A stretch of DNA of 64,000 bases. Source: AC-32 sp963736055. GTDB lineage: Bacteria; Actinomycetota; Thermoleophilia; Gaiellales; Gaiellaceae. The notes under the pieces are model-generated. The model was not told the DNA's origin and did no database searches. It worked only from the letters and a program-made list of their open reading frames with translations. The stretch is from contig CAVTNM010000008.1 of NCBI GenBank assembly GCA_963736055.1, positions 682,001 through 746,000 on the forward strand, in the 5' to 3' direction. A program made the position numbers and the translations under genes. Below, piece after piece: positions 32,915 to 40,684 of the stretch (its first letter is position 1; every line of letters begins with the position of its first letter).

Positions 32915-34221
32915 GGCGTCTCTTCGCCAATGCCTACGTCGTCGTCATGGACGACGCCGGCACCGAGCACGGCTCCGGCTGGGTGCTGGTCGAAGACGGC
33001 GTGGTGGCAGAGAACGGCGGCGGGCCGGAGCCCGAGGCGGACGTCCGCGACGACCTCGGCGGCGCGCTCGTCACGCCAGGCCTCGTCAACACCCACCACC
33101 ACCTGTACCAGACGCTCACGCGCGCCCGCGCGCAGGAGGCCGACCTCTTCACCTGGCTGAAGACGCTCTATCCCGTCTGGGCGCGAATCGACGCCGAGGC
33201 GGAGCACGCTGCGGCCAGGACCGGCCTGGCCGAGCTCGCGCTCTCCGGCTGCACGACCGTCTTCGACCACCACTACGTCTTCCCGCGTGGCGGCGGCGAC
33301 CTCATCGAGGCGGAGATGTCGGCGGCGGGAGAGCTCGGCGTACGGCTGATCCCCTCCCGGGGCTCGATGGACCTCGGCGAGTCGGCGGGCGGGCTCCCGC
33401 CCGACGCGCTCGTCGAGGATCCCGACGAGGTGCTGGCCGAGACCGAGCGGCTGGCCATGCGCTACCCCGAGCTCGTGGTCGCCCCCTGCTCGCCCTTCTC
33501 CGTCTCCGGCCGGCTGATGCGCGAGTCTGCCGAGCTCGCCCGGCGGCTGGGCCTGCAGCTACACACCCACCTCGCCGAGACGGTCGAGGAAGAGGAGTAC
33601 TGCCGCGAGCTCTACGGCTGCCGGCCGGTCGAGTACCTCGAGCAGCTCGGCTGGCTCGACGGCGACGTCTGGTGCGCGCACTGCGTCCACCTCGACCACG
33701 GCGACATCGCGCGCTTCGCGAAGACCGGCACGGGCGTCGCGCACTGTCCGACCTCGAATCTCCGCCTCGGGGCGGGCGTGGCGCCGGTGCGGGGCATGCT
33801 GGACGCCGGAGTGCGGGTCGGCCTCGGCGTCGACGGCTCCGCCTCGAACGAGCGCGGAGACCTCAGCCTGGAGGTCAAGCAGGCGCTGCTTGTCGCCCGC
33901 GGCCTGAACGGGCCCGAGGCGCTAACGGCCCGAGAGGCGCTGCGGCTCGGCACCCGCGGTAGCGCAGGCGTGCTCGGCCGCGACGACCTCGGCTCGCTCG
34001 AGCCCGGCCGCAGCGCCGACCTGGCGATCTGGCGGACGGACGGGCTGGAGCTGGGCGGTGCGTGCGACCCCGTCGCCGGGCTGGTGCTGAGCGGGCCGCA
34101 CCGTGTCGACCGCCTCGTCGTGACGGGAGAGGACGTCGTCCGCGAAGGCCGGCTCGTACGGGCCGACGAGCGGGCGATCGCGCAGGAGCACCGCCGCCAG
34201 GCGGAGAAGTTCACCGAATGA
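32911..34221 (+). CDS. 8-oxoguanine deaminase-like amidohydrolase
   Basis: 436 residues. TPGLVNTHHHLYQTLTRARAQEADLFTWLKTLYPVW (metal-binding HHH at 62-64), HTHLAETVEEEEYC, CAHCVHLD, VAHCPTSNLRLGAGVAPV and LGVDGSASNERGDLS place it in the cytosine-deaminase-like family whose characterised members deaminate 8-oxoguanine (often named hydroxydechloroatrazine ethylaminohydrolase). 8-oxoguanine deamination gives urate, matching the downstream genes. GTG 32911 overlaps the ade stop as GTGA. Confidence 0.88.
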   Translation: MRRLFANAYVVVMDDAGTEHGSGWVLVEDGVVAENGGGPEPEADVRDDLGGALVTPGLVNTHHHLYQTLTRARAQEADLFTWLKTLYPVWARIDAEAEHAAARTGLAELALSGCTTVFDHHYVFPRGGGDLIEAEMSAAGELGVRLIPSRGSMDLGESAGGLPPDALVEDPDEVLAETERLAMRYPELVVAPCSPFSVSGRLMRESAELARRLGLQLHTHLAETVEEEEYCRELYGCRPVEYLEQLGWLDGDVWCAHCVHLDHGDIARFAKTGTGVAHCPTSNLRLGAGVAPVRGMLDAGVRVGLGVDGSASNERGDLSLEVKQALLVARGLNGPEALTAREALRLGTRGSAGVLGRDDLGSLEPGRSADLAIWRTDGLELGGACDPVAGLVLSGPHRVDRLVVTGEDVVREGRLVRADERAIAQEHRRQAEKFTE

Positions 34222-34511
34222 GCGTCTCGCTCTCGACCCACGTGCTCGACACCGAGCGCGGCCGACCGGGGAGCGGCGTGCGGGTGGAGCTCTTTCGCGG
34301 AAGCGAGCAGCTGGCGGCCGGCGAGACCGACGGCGAGGGCCGCATCGCCGCGCTCGCCGAGGGGCTCGAGGCCGGGTCATACCGACTCGTCTTCCACCCC
34401 CCCTCGCCGTACTTCCGGCGGGTCGAGCTCGAGGTCGAGCTCGACGACGGGCACCACCACGTCCCACTGCTCGTCTCCTCCTACTCGTGCGCAACCTACC
34501 GCGGCAGCTGA
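34218..34511 (+). CDS. uraH: 5-hydroxyisourate hydrolase
   Basis: 97 residues. SLSTHVLDTERGRPGSGVRVEL at the N-terminus has the catalytic His and Asp, and the C-terminus ends in TYRGS, the signature of transthyretin-like HIU hydrolases. Converts 5-hydroxyisourate to OHCU. ATG overlaps the previous stop by four bases, and the end overlaps uraD by 25 bases. Confidence 0.95.
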   Translation: MSVSLSTHVLDTERGRPGSGVRVELFRGSEQLAAGETDGEGRIAALAEGLEAGSYRLVFHPPSPYFRRVELEVELDDGHHHVPLLVSSYSCATYRGS

Positions 34512-34924
34512 GCGCCGAGGAGCTCGCGGAGCTCTTCGAAGGACGGACGCGCTTCGTCGAGCTCCTCGCGGAGCGCGAGGATCCGCTCGATGCGGCGCCG
34601 GACGTGATCGGCGAGCTGACCGAGGCCGAGAAGCTGGAGGCCCTGAACGCGCATCCGGCGATCGGGTCGCGCAACCTCTCGCCCCGCTCGGCCGCCGAGC
34701 AGGGCGCCGACGCCGACCCCGTCGTCCAGACCGAGCTCGCCTACCTCAACCAGGTTTACGAGGAGAAGTTCGGCTTCCGCTTCGTGGTCTTTGTCGACCG
34801 CCGGTCGAAGGCCGAGATCCTCGAGGTCCTCCGGCAGCGGCTCGAGCGCACGCGCGACGACGAGCTCGAGACCGCGCTCACGGAGCTGGTGGCGATCGCG
34901 CGCGATCGCTGGGCTCGCGGCTGA
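34487..34924 (+). CDS. uraD: 2-oxo-4-hydroxy-4-carboxy-5-ureidoimidazoline decarboxylase
   Basis: 145 residues. LEALNAHPAIGSRNLSPRSAAEQ carries the catalytic His (NAHP), and YEEKFGFRFVVFVDRRSKAEILEVLRQRL is the conserved substrate-binding part. Decarboxylates OHCU to (S)-allantoin. GTG start inside the end of uraH; stop overlaps the puuD ATG by one base. Confidence 0.95.
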   Translation: MRNLPRQLSAEELAELFEGRTRFVELLAEREDPLDAAPDVIGELTEAEKLEALNAHPAIGSRNLSPRSAAEQGADADPVVQTELAYLNQVYEEKFGFRFVVFVDRRSKAEILEVLRQRLERTRDDELETALTELVAIARDRWARG

Positions 34925-36114
34925 TGGATCCGTACGCAAACGAATGGCTGCAGTTCCTCGCCCGCTGGCTCCACGTGATTGCCGGGATCGCATGGATCGG
35001 CGCCTCGTTCTACTTCATCGCGCTCGACAACCACCTGCGACCCCCGGCGGACGCGAAGGACGCGGATCGCGGCGTCGGCGGAGAGGCCTGGGAGATCCAC
35101 GGGGGCGGCTTCTACCAGGTGCTGAAGTACCGGCTCACGCCCCCGCGGATCCCCGAGCCCCTCTACTGGTTCAAGTGGGAGGCCTACACGACCTGGCTAT
35201 CGGGCTTCGCGCTGATGGTGATCCTCTACTACTTCAACGCGGACACGTACCTGATCGACCCGAGCGTGGCCGACCTGAGCACGACGGAGGCGATCGCGAT
35301 CAGCATCGGTGGCCTCGTCCTCGCGTGGGTGGTCTACGACGGGCTCTGCCGGGTGGTACGCAGCGAGCTGGTCCTTGCGGTCGTGCTGCTCGCGCTGACG
35401 ACGCTCGCAGCGTGGGGAGCGAGCGAGCTCTTCAGCGGCCGGGCCGAGTACATGCAGATCGGGGCCATGCTCGGGACGATCATGGCCGGCAACGTCTTCT
35501 TCGTGATCATCCCCGCGCACTGGGATCTGATCCGGGCGAAGGAGGCGGGGCGGGAGCCCGATCCGGCGCCGGCGCTTCGCGCCAAGCAGCGCTCGGTGCA
35601 CAACAACTACCTGACGCTGCCGGTGGTCTTCGCCATGCTCAGCAACCACTTCCCGGTGGCCTACGGCCACAGCCGGTCGTGGCTGATCCTGGTCGTCCTG
35701 ATGGCGATCGGCGCCTGGATCAGGCACTTCTTCAACCTGCGCCACGCCGGGCGGACGGTGTGGTGGATTCCGGCCACGGCGGCTCTCGGGATCGCGGCCG
35801 TCGCGGTCGCGATCCGCCCGGACGACGGCTCCAGCTCCGCTGCGACGGGAGCGTCGGCGGTCTCGTTCGCGCAGGCGCGCGCGATCGTGCAGCAGCGCTG
35901 CGTCCCCTGCCACTCCGCGCACCCGACGAGGATGGACTCGGCGCCGCTCGGGATCGCCTTCGACACCCCCGAGCAAATTCACGCCCAGGCGGCCCTGATC
36001 GAGCAGGTGGCGGTCGACTCGAACGCGATGCCGCTCGGGAACGTGACCGGGATGACACAGGCCGAGCGCGATGAGCTCGGCGCCTGGATCCGCCAGGGCG
36101 CGAAGATCAAGTAG
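34924..36114 (+). CDS. puuD: Membrane urate oxidase (PuuD type) with cytochrome c tail
   Basis: 396 residues. About eight membrane helices: FLARWLHVIAGIAWIGASFYFIALDNHL is the typical first segment with HV and W-I-G residues, and HGGGFYQVLKY, FKWEAYTTWLSGF, IGAMLGTIMAGNVFFVIIPAHW and VHNNYLTLPVVFAMLSNHFP follow. The C-terminal soluble cytochrome c domain has CVPCH (326-330) as haem site and SNAMPLGN with the likely distal Met. PuuD oxidises urate to 5-hydroxyisourate and passes electrons to the respiratory chain instead of O2. Confidence 0.95.
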   Translation: MDPYANEWLQFLARWLHVIAGIAWIGASFYFIALDNHLRPPADAKDADRGVGGEAWEIHGGGFYQVLKYRLTPPRIPEPLYWFKWEAYTTWLSGFALMVILYYFNADTYLIDPSVADLSTTEAIAISIGGLVLAWVVYDGLCRVVRSELVLAVVLLALTTLAAWGASELFSGRAEYMQIGAMLGTIMAGNVFFVIIPAHWDLIRAKEAGREPDPAPALRAKQRSVHNNYLTLPVVFAMLSNHFPVAYGHSRSWLILVVLMAIGAWIRHFFNLRHAGRTVWWIPATAALGIAAVAVAIRPDDGSSSAATGASAVSFAQARAIVQQRCVPCHSAHPTRMDSAPLGIAFDTPEQIHAQAALIEQVAVDSNAMPLGNVTGMTQAERDELGAWIRQGAKIK

Positions 36115-36123
36115 GTTCCGCCG

Positions 36124-36535
36124 ATGCTCGAGATCGTCGCGGGCGGGTACCGCTTCGAGGCGCGACTGGAGGAGGAGAGCTGCCCCGGCGACAGTCGCGG
36201 CGTTCCGGCGGCTGCTGCCGCTCGAGAGCCGGATCATCCACGTCCGCTGGAGCGGCGAGGCCTGCTGGATCCCGTTCGGCGACCTCGACGTCGGCTTCGG
36301 CCCGGAGAACGCGACCTGCTATCCGGCGCCTGGACAGATCCTCTTCTACCCTGGCGGCGTCAGCGAGACGGAGATCCTCTTCCCGTACGGGCCGACCGCA
36401 TTCGCGAGCAAGGCCGGGAAGCTGGCCGGAAACCACCTCGCGACAGTGCTGGGGCCCGGCCACGAGCAGCTGGGCGAGCTCGGGCAGAAAACGCTCTGGG
36501 AGGGCGCGCAGCCGATCCGCTTCGAGGAGAAGTAG
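36124..36535 (+). pseudogene. DUF3830 (cyclophilin-like) protein, one frameshift
   Basis: About 136 codons over two frames. The start MLEIVAGGYRFEARLEEE is in one frame and ATVAAFRRLLPLESRIIHVRWSGEACWIPFGD, YPAPGQILFYPGGVSETEILFPYG and SKAGKLAGNHLATVL in the next; deleting one base near 36180 (in GGAGGAGAGCTGCC) joins them as LEEEAAPATVAAF. DUF3830 has a cyclophilin-like fold and is often found with amidohydrolase genes; its role is unknown. Nine bases after puuD, same strand. It could be a sequence error, because the remaining protein is intact. Confidence 0.8.
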
Positions 36536-36542
36536 CCCGACA

Positions 36543-36560
36543 CCCCACCCTTGGGTGGGG
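36543..36560. terminator. Hairpin between convergent DUF3830 and M20 genes
   Basis: CCCCACCC-TT-GGGTGGGG, a perfect 8-bp stem with a two-base loop, placed a few bases after the DUF3830 stop. The convergent M20 gene ends 84 bases further on, so it could terminate both transcripts. No T-run. Confidence 0.55.
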
Positions 36561-36643
36561 ATGAGAGCTTCCACCCGCCACCCGCCGTGAGCGTAGCCGG
36601 AAAACGCCCACCGGTCTGTGACGGGGCTGCGCCGCAACGGCAG

Positions 36644-37636
36644 CTAATCGTCCACAGCATCCACCAGCCGCTCCAGCGCCCCCGTGAGCCTGTCGACCGC
36701 GAGCGCGATGTCTTCGCTGGACGAGAGCTCGTCCGGCGAATGACTGATCCCGCCGTTCAGGCTGCGCACGAACAGCATCCCGGTCGGGACACCGGCCGCG
36801 GCGAGCACCATCGCGTCGTGTCCAGCACCGGAGACGAGCTCCGGAGCGCCCGGCAGGACCGAGCGCAATACCTCAAGCGGCGGCCCTGACATCGCGATCG
36901 GGTCCTGCCGCCACGCAGGCTCGAAGCCGATTTCCTCAATGACCGCCGTCAGCTGCTCGGCGGTCCGTGCACGAACGTCGACAGATGCCGTCACCCGCGC
37001 CGGTACCACGTTTGCGACCCCGGGCTCGATCTCGAGTGCACCGACCGTCGCCCGCGCGCCGTCCCGGGCGCTGGCCCGCACCCGGAGGACGAACTCGGCC
37101 GCCTCGACGAGCGCATCCGCCCGCTCGTCCATCGGCGTCGTCCCCGCATGAGCGGCATACCCCTCGAAGGTGAGGCTCCCTCGCGCCTGGCCCGCGATCG
37201 CCGTGACGACGGCGAGCGGCTCCCCGAGGCGCTCCAGGATCGGCCCCTGCTCGATGTGCAGCTCCAGGAACGCGTCTGGGTGCTCCGCGAGCCGCCGACT
37301 GCCCATCGGCCCCGACTCCTCGGCCCGGAACGCCACGACGGCAAGCGGCGTGCCGGCGAGTCGTTCGGCCGCCTCGATCGCCGCGACGACGCCGAGCGCG
37401 CCGTCGAACCTGCCACCGTCGGGGACGGTGTCGAGATGCGATCCCGACCAGACCCGCGCCTCGCCGCGGCGGCCGAAGAGATTGCCGACCTCGTCGCTGG
37501 AGACCTCGAGACCCGCGTCGCGCATCCATTCCGCCGCCAACGCATGGGCCGCGTCCTCCTCGGGTGTGTACGCGAGCCGCGTGCCCCCGCCGATTGCGTA
37601 GAGCTCGTCGAGACGCTCGAGGACACGCACCAACAC
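36644..37636 (-). CDS. M20 family amidase, allantoate amidohydrolase-like, compact
   Basis: 330 residues, versus about 400 or more for usual allantoate amidohydrolases. GSHLDTVPDGGRFDGALGVVAAIEA has the metal ligands His and Asp; FRAEESGPMGSRRLAEHPDAFLELHIEQGPILE has the Glu pair and the LELHIEQGP motif; TTPMDERADAL, NVVPARVTASVDVR and GAGHDAM follow. The segment between FRAEE and LELHIEQG is about 60 residues shorter than in typical members. Its place in the purine island suggests allantoate or ureidoglycolate hydrolysis; N-carbamoyl-amino acid hydrolase is the alternative. Confidence 0.82.
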   Translation of the reverse strand: MLVRVLERLDELYAIGGGTRLAYTPEEDAAHALAAEWMRDAGLEVSSDEVGNLFGRRGEARVWSGSHLDTVPDGGRFDGALGVVAAIEAAERLAGTPLAVVAFRAEESGPMGSRRLAEHPDAFLELHIEQGPILERLGEPLAVVTAIAGQARGSLTFEGYAAHAGTTPMDERADALVEAAEFVLRVRASARDGARATVGALEIEPGVANVVPARVTASVDVRARTAEQLTAVIEEIGFEPAWRQDPIAMSGPPLEVLRSVLPGAPELVSGAGHDAMVLAAAGVPTGMLFVRSLNGGISHSPDELSSSEDIALAVDRLTGALERLVDAVDD

Positions 37637-37639
37637 ACT

Positions 37640-38762
37640 CTACGACCGCAGCGGCCGGAGAAGCCGCGTCCCGAGCAAGGGAAAGAGCGCGGCGAGACCG
37701 AATCCGAGGCGCCACGACGAAGCGGCAACGATCGCCGCGAACACGGGCGGCACGATCGCACCGGCGGCGGACAGGGCCGTCTGTTGCATCCCGAGCGCCG
37801 CGCCGCTCCTGCGCATCCCCGCGAGCTCGGCCGCCGCCGTGAACGAGAGCCCGTTCCAGGACATCGCCAGCCCGCCTGCGACGACGAAGGCGGCGACGAG
37901 CACCCCGGCGGGAGCGTCGAGCAGGACCACCGCCACCGCGAGCGAGGCGCTGCTCGCGAGGCCGACGAGCCGCAACGGCACGATCCGCGAGCGAATCACG
38001 TCCGACCAGCGGCCGCAGCCGATCCGCAGCCCGGCCGCCAACACCTGCACTGCCGCCAGGACGGCCGCGGCTTCCCCGTCCGAGAACCCGCGCTGGTCGT
38101 GCAGGAACAGCACGACGAACCCGGTGATCGCCACCTGCGCCACGATGTAGAGGCTGCTCGCGCTGCAAAGGAGCACGAGCCGCGGATCGCGCAAGGTCTC
38201 GCCGAGGCCCTGCGCCTCGAGCACATCCGCCGCCGGCTCGCGCTCCCTGATCACGACCACGCCGAAGAGCGCTCCGCAGAAGCAGAGCAGCGCGAGGAAG
38301 ACGAACGCCGAGCGGAGCCCCAGCATCGGCAGCACCACCGCCGCCAAGAAACCTCCGAGCGGGATCGCCGTCTGCCGGACCCCGAGCGCGAGACCGCGCT
38401 CGCTCGGCCGGAAACCACTGCATGACAGCACGCCCACTGGCCGAGTTGACGCTTGCTCCGGCGGCACCCGCGAGCCCGAGCAGGAGCACGAGGCCTACGA
38501 ATGCGCCCGCGTATCCGGCAGCGACGAGAGCGCCTCCGCAGATCAGCAGCCCGGCCGCGAGCACCAGCCGCTCTCCGACCCGGTCGGCCAGGAGCCCCCA
38601 CGGCAGCAATGTGAACAGCGCGCCGACCCAGAGGCTGTCGAGCACGACGCCGACCTGGACGAGACTGAGGTCGTAGGCGTCGCGGATGGCCGGCGCGAGC
38701 ACGGGCAGGCCGATCAGGACGGCCGCGAACGAGGTCTGGGCCGCGGTCCCCGCCGCGAGCAC
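37640..38762 (-). pseudogene. Major facilitator superfamily transporter, one frameshift
   Basis: About 374 codons. N-terminal frame from GTG 38762: LAAGTAAQTSFAAVLIGLPVLAPAIRDAYDLSLVQVGVVL, then LLPWGLLADRVGERLVLAAG and ASVNSASGRAVMQWFP. The second frame continues ERGLALGVRQTAIPLGGFLAAVVLPMLG to the end RLLRPLRS. Deleting one base near 38408 (GGCCGAGCGAGCG) joins them as QWFPASERGLALG. Twelve helices in total when joined. Upstream of the M20 gene on the same strand with three bases between, so a purine-derived substrate such as allantoin or allantoate is plausible. Confidence 0.82.
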
Positions 38763-38792
38763 CAGCCAGCGGTAGCGAGTCGGCCTGCTGGG

Positions 38793-40277
38793 CTACAGGC
38801 CGAACGGGTTGAACGGCTTCGGGCTCGTCGAGACGATCACGCTCTTCGTCTCCAGGTAGGCGTCGAGCGTCTCGAGCCCGAGCTCGCGGCCGAAGCCGGA
38901 CTGCTTGTAGCCGCCGAACGGGATGCCGGGGAAGGCGGTGTACGGCATGTTGATCCCCACGGTGCCTGCCTTGATCCGCCGCGCCAGTCGGTGGCCCCGG
39001 GCGGGATCGCCGGTCCAGACGGTCGCCATCAGGCCGTAGCGCACGTCGTTCGCGATCCGGGCGGCGTCTTTCTCGTCCTCGAACGGGATCACCGTCACGA
39101 CCGGGCCGAAGATCTCCTCCTGTGCGACCCGCATCGAGTTGTCGACCTTCGCCAGCACGGTCGGCGGGTAGAAGGCGCCCTTGCCCTCGCTCGCCTCGCC
39201 CCCCGTCACGACCTCGGCGCCCTCGTCGCGGCCGGTCTCGACGTACCCGTGCACCCGGTCGCGGTGCTCGGTGGAGATCAGCGAGCCGACCTGGGTCTCC
39301 GGGTCGAGCGGATCGCCCACCTTCAGCGTTGCCGCGGCCTCGCTGAAGCGCGAGACGAAGTCGTCGTAGGCCGGCTTCTCCACGAGCACGCGGGAGCGCG
39401 CCTCGCAGCTCTGGCCCGCCGAGTAGTAGATCGACCACACCGAGCTCGGGATCGCGTCCTCGAGGTTCGCGTCGGCGAAGACGACGTTCGGGCTCTTGCC
39501 GCCGAGCTCGAGGATCAGCCGCTTGATCCCGTCGGAGGCGAGCCGCATGATCTCCGACCCGGTCGCGGTCGACCCGGTGAAGGCGATCTTCTCGACCCCG
39601 GGGTGCCGCACGAGGTGCGCACCGACGACCGGCCCGGGGCCGGGGACGACGTTGATCGTCCCGGGCGGGAAGCCGACCTCGCTCGCAAGCTCGGCCATCC
39701 GCAGGGCCGAGAGCGGCGTCGCCGAGTCGGGCTTCAGCACCACGGTGCAGCCTGCGGCGAGCGCGGGCGCGAGCTTCCAGGTCGTCATCATCAGCGGGTA
39801 GTTCCAGGGCACGATCTGGCCGCAGACGCCGACGGGCTCCTTCAGCGAGTAGAAGAGGAGCGAGCCGCCGATCGGATTCGAGCGGCCGGCGATCGAGGCG
39901 ATCGCCGAGGCGTAGAAGCGGAAGTTCTCGACCGCCTGCGCGAGCTCGGCCTTGACCGACGAGATCGCCTTGCCGACGTTGCGCGCCTCGAGCTCGGCGA
40001 GCTCCTTGCGGTTGGCGACGAGCGCATCGGCGAGCGCGTGCAGGAGGCGGGAGCGCTCGGTGGGAGGGGTTTTCGCCCAGTCCCCGGCGAGCGCGGACCG
40101 GGCTGCGTCCACCGCGCGGTCGACATCCGCCTCGTTGGCCATCGCCACCTCGGCTAGGGGCTCCCCGGTCGCGGGCTCGACGAGCTCGCGCAGCTCACCG
40201 GACGCGGACTCCGCGGATTCTCCGTTGATGAAGAGCCCGTACTCCCGCCCGGTCGCGACCGCCATCGCGCTGACCAT
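38793..40277 (-). CDS. NAD(P)-dependent aldehyde dehydrogenase
   Basis: 494 residues. GQIVPWNYPLMMTTWKLAPALAAGCTVVLKP (substrate and cofactor entry), GVEKIAFTGSTATGSEI (nucleotide motif), LILELGGKSPNVVFADAN with the general-base Glu, SAGQSCEARSRVLVE with the nucleophilic Cys, and QEEIFGPVVTVIPF. Closest in style to betaine-aldehyde/succinate-semialdehyde dehydrogenases; the substrate is not clear from sequence. A second possible ATG lies four codons in. Confidence 0.9.
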   Translation of the reverse strand: MVSAMAVATGREYGLFINGESAESASGELRELVEPATGEPLAEVAMANEADVDRAVDAARSALAGDWAKTPPTERSRLLHALADALVANRKELAELEARNVGKAISSVKAELAQAVENFRFYASAIASIAGRSNPIGGSLLFYSLKEPVGVCGQIVPWNYPLMMTTWKLAPALAAGCTVVLKPDSATPLSALRMAELASEVGFPPGTINVVPGPGPVVGAHLVRHPGVEKIAFTGSTATGSEIMRLASDGIKRLILELGGKSPNVVFADANLEDAIPSSVWSIYYSAGQSCEARSRVLVEKPAYDDFVSRFSEAAATLKVGDPLDPETQVGSLISTEHRDRVHGYVETGRDEGAEVVTGGEASEGKGAFYPPTVLAKVDNSMRVAQEEIFGPVVTVIPFEDEKDAARIANDVRYGLMATVWTGDPARGHRLARRIKAGTVGINMPYTAFPGIPFGGYKQSGFGRELGLETLDAYLETKSVIVSTSPKPFNPFGL

Positions 40278-40293
40278 AGCAACGCCCTAGGGG

Positions 40294-40337
40294 CTAACCC
40301 GCGCGGACGCCGCCTTCGGCCTCGCTGCAGGCTCAGC
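40294..40337. repeat. Family G repeat, diverged copy
   Basis: CTAACCCGCGCGGACGCCG followed by CCTTCGGCCTCGCTGCAGG matches, with a few changes, the repeat at 61147-61198 and (inverted) 62176-62226. It lies 17 bases upstream of the aldehyde dehydrogenase start. Self-complementary GCCG/CGGC elements inside it allow a hairpin. Confidence 0.65.
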
Positions 40338-40421
40338 GGTGCAAGTAGGCGATCGCGCAGGGCCAGAACTGGCCGGACGGTGAGTTTCGGACCCCGGAAG
40401 GCCGAGGGATAATCGAGAGCC

Positions 40422-40673
40422 ATGACGGAGAACGTCCAGGTCGAGGCGGCACGGATCCCGGACCGCGACCGCTTGCTGCGAGAGCTGCGGGAGGCCGGCC
40501 TCGACGCGCAGCCCGTCGACGAGGTGGGCATCGAGGTTCCCGTCGAGGGGAAGACCGACGAGGCCGTCGACGAGGTGCTCGGCCACGCCGAGCACCTCAT
40601 CATGAGCATCGGCGCTCCCTTCGTGCCGATGAAGCACGAAGGCACGATCTACATCCGCCCGCCGCTCGGCTAG
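40422..40673 (+). CDS. Small conserved-looking protein, unknown
   Basis: 83 residues. Mixed alpha-beta composition: QVEAARIPDRDRLLRELREAGLDAQPV then VGIEVPVEGKTDEAVDEVLGHAEHLIMSIGAPFVPMKHEGTIYIRPPLG. The pattern suggests a small one-domain protein of ferredoxin-like topology, but no family is recognised. A short ribosome-like GAGAG precedes ATG 40422. It stands alone on the plus strand between two minus-strand genes. Confidence 0.65.
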   Translation: MTENVQVEAARIPDRDRLLRELREAGLDAQPVDEVGIEVPVEGKTDEAVDEVLGHAEHLIMSIGAPFVPMKHEGTIYIRPPLG

Positions 40674-40684
40674 GCCTCGAGCCG

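Noticed and set aside
30454..34221. 1255-codon plus-strand open frame over the purine island
   Set aside because: It is a through-run of antisense and out-of-frame sequence before joining the true 8-oxoguanine deaminase frame; only the last part (from 32911) is real.
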